Of a stretch of 22,361 bases of DNA, positions 21,940 to 22,361 are shown piece after piece. Both the position numbers and the translations under genes were made by a program. The first letter of the stretch is position 1. Every line of letters starts with the position of its first letter. The notes under the pieces were generated by a model. The model had not been told where the DNA came from. It did no database searches and saw only the letters and a program-made list of their open reading frames with translations. Source of the stretch: a virus; IMG/VR virus record IMGVR_UViG_3300025880_001152, positions 1 through 22,361 of that record, one strand, 5' to 3'.

Positions 21940-22361
21940 TGAATAAGGATTTAACAGCGACACAGAACGACTACGCACATTTTTTGCCAGCATTAAGCGG
22001 CTTCTATGCGACATATGTAGGCAAGCAACGCTTTCCTGATCCTGTTAAAGGTCCTTATATCGAAGATGCTCGTATTCCTGCTAACTGGAACAACGGTGTA
22101 GAAAGTCTTAACTATCTCAACAAGCAAGAAGGAGCGTTCACTTATAAGTGGACACTCTATTCTGCAGGACATGCTGACTTAGATACAAATAAGATTGTAC
22201 CTAAAGAAGATATGGTGCGTAATAGAGATAGGGCAAACACTTGGTTACTAGGTGACTCAGGTGGTTTCCAGATTGGTAAAGGTGTTTGGGAAGGCGATTG
22301 GAAAGATCCTAATTGTCCTAAAGCACAAAAGAAAAGAGATGGCGTTCTTCGTTGGATGGAC
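21939..22361 (+). CDS. TGT/DpdA-like tRNA- or DNA-guanine transglycosylase, 5' part (cut by window end)
   Basis: This frame starts on a TAATG overlap with the clamp gene and runs open to the last base, giving the first 141 residues. WLLGDSGGFQIGKG (103-116) holds the DSGGFQ motif (106-111) that in tRNA-guanine transglycosylases carries the active-site Asp and substrate-pocket residues. The segment RDGVLRWMD at the edge is where the family continues into its barrel. In phages, related TGT-fold proteins named DpdA insert 7-deazaguanine bases into DNA to escape restriction; other homologues modify tRNA with queuine. The nucleophilic Asp would lie outside the window, so activity cannot be judged. 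The position beside replication genes favours a role on phage DNA. Confidence 0.72.
   Translation, partial: MNKDLTATQNDYAHFLPALSGFYATYVGKQRFPDPVKGPYIEDARIPANWNNGVESLNYLNKQEGAFTYKWTLYSAGHADLDTNKIVPKEDMVRNRDRANTWLLGDSGGFQIGKGVWEGDWKDPNCPKAQKKRDGVLRWMD

Noticed and set aside
1-22361. tRNA genes, CRISPR arrays, insertion sequences, homing endonucleases
   Set aside because: No cloverleaf, regular repeat array, transposase or endonuclease motif was seen; there is no gene-free stretch longer than about 75 bases to hold them.

Overview
The window is a continuous piece of a large, AT-rich, T4-like tailed phage (myovirus) genome, most likely marine. Every supported gene lies on the plus strand and genes are packed with almost no gaps; many share stop and start codons (TAATG, ATGA). 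A T4-type family B DNA polymerase (gp43), a probable gp45 sliding clamp, a DsbA-like protein, a MazG pyrophosphatase, a GH19 endolysin and overlapping spanins are what one expects of the T4-like phages of marine bacteria (SAR11-type alphaproteobacteria or cyanobacteria). The spanins imply a Gram-negative host. No photosynthesis gene, tRNA or CRISPR array is visible, and the exact host cannot be read from the window.

Layout. (1) 17-3004: a conserved unknown gene, then a lysis cassette: endolysin, inner-membrane spanin, outer-membrane spanin lipoprotein nested in its end, a small membrane protein and a putative holin. (2) 3025-6590: an overlapping run of proteostasis genes: class II DnaJ, peptide deformylase and a ClpA-like AAA+ unfoldase that keeps a ClpP-docking-type IGF tripeptide. 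(3) 6568-8567: conserved unknown proteins, including a beta-rich, possibly virion protein and an acidic protein with a basic Cys/His/Trp tail. (4) 8564-13490: the most unusual part, seven mosaic genes joining enzyme domains (nucleotidyltransferase, LysM, HAD nucleotidase) to linkers and basic or Cys-rich modules. Several start with short peptides that look like T4 capsid-targeting sequences (as in IPIII and Alt), which the T4 prohead protease removes. I infer that this is a set of packaged, possibly injected, internal virion proteins. (5) 13501-14479: a small unknown gene, a consensus sigma-70 promoter, dsbA-like, and two adjacent three-helix membrane proteins. (6) 14480-18218: an operator-like palindrome, an unknown protein, gp43 and MazG. 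(7) 18215-21214: a sugar and oxygenase cassette: two 2-oxoglutarate/Fe(II) oxygenases, a TagD-like cytidylyltransferase, a eukaryotic-type phosphomannomutase and an extended-SDR epimerase. (8) 21211-end: the sliding clamp and the start of a TGT/DpdA-like gene cut by the window edge.

Taken together the genes cover lysis, takeover of host protein maturation and degradation, probable capsid cargo, DNA replication with nucleotide-pool control, and synthesis of an activated sugar that could decorate the virion, DNA or host surface. The strongest leads are the capsid-cargo cassette, the TGT/DpdA-like gene beside replication genes, the ClpP-competent unfoldase, and the sugar cassette placed between gp43/MazG and gp45.
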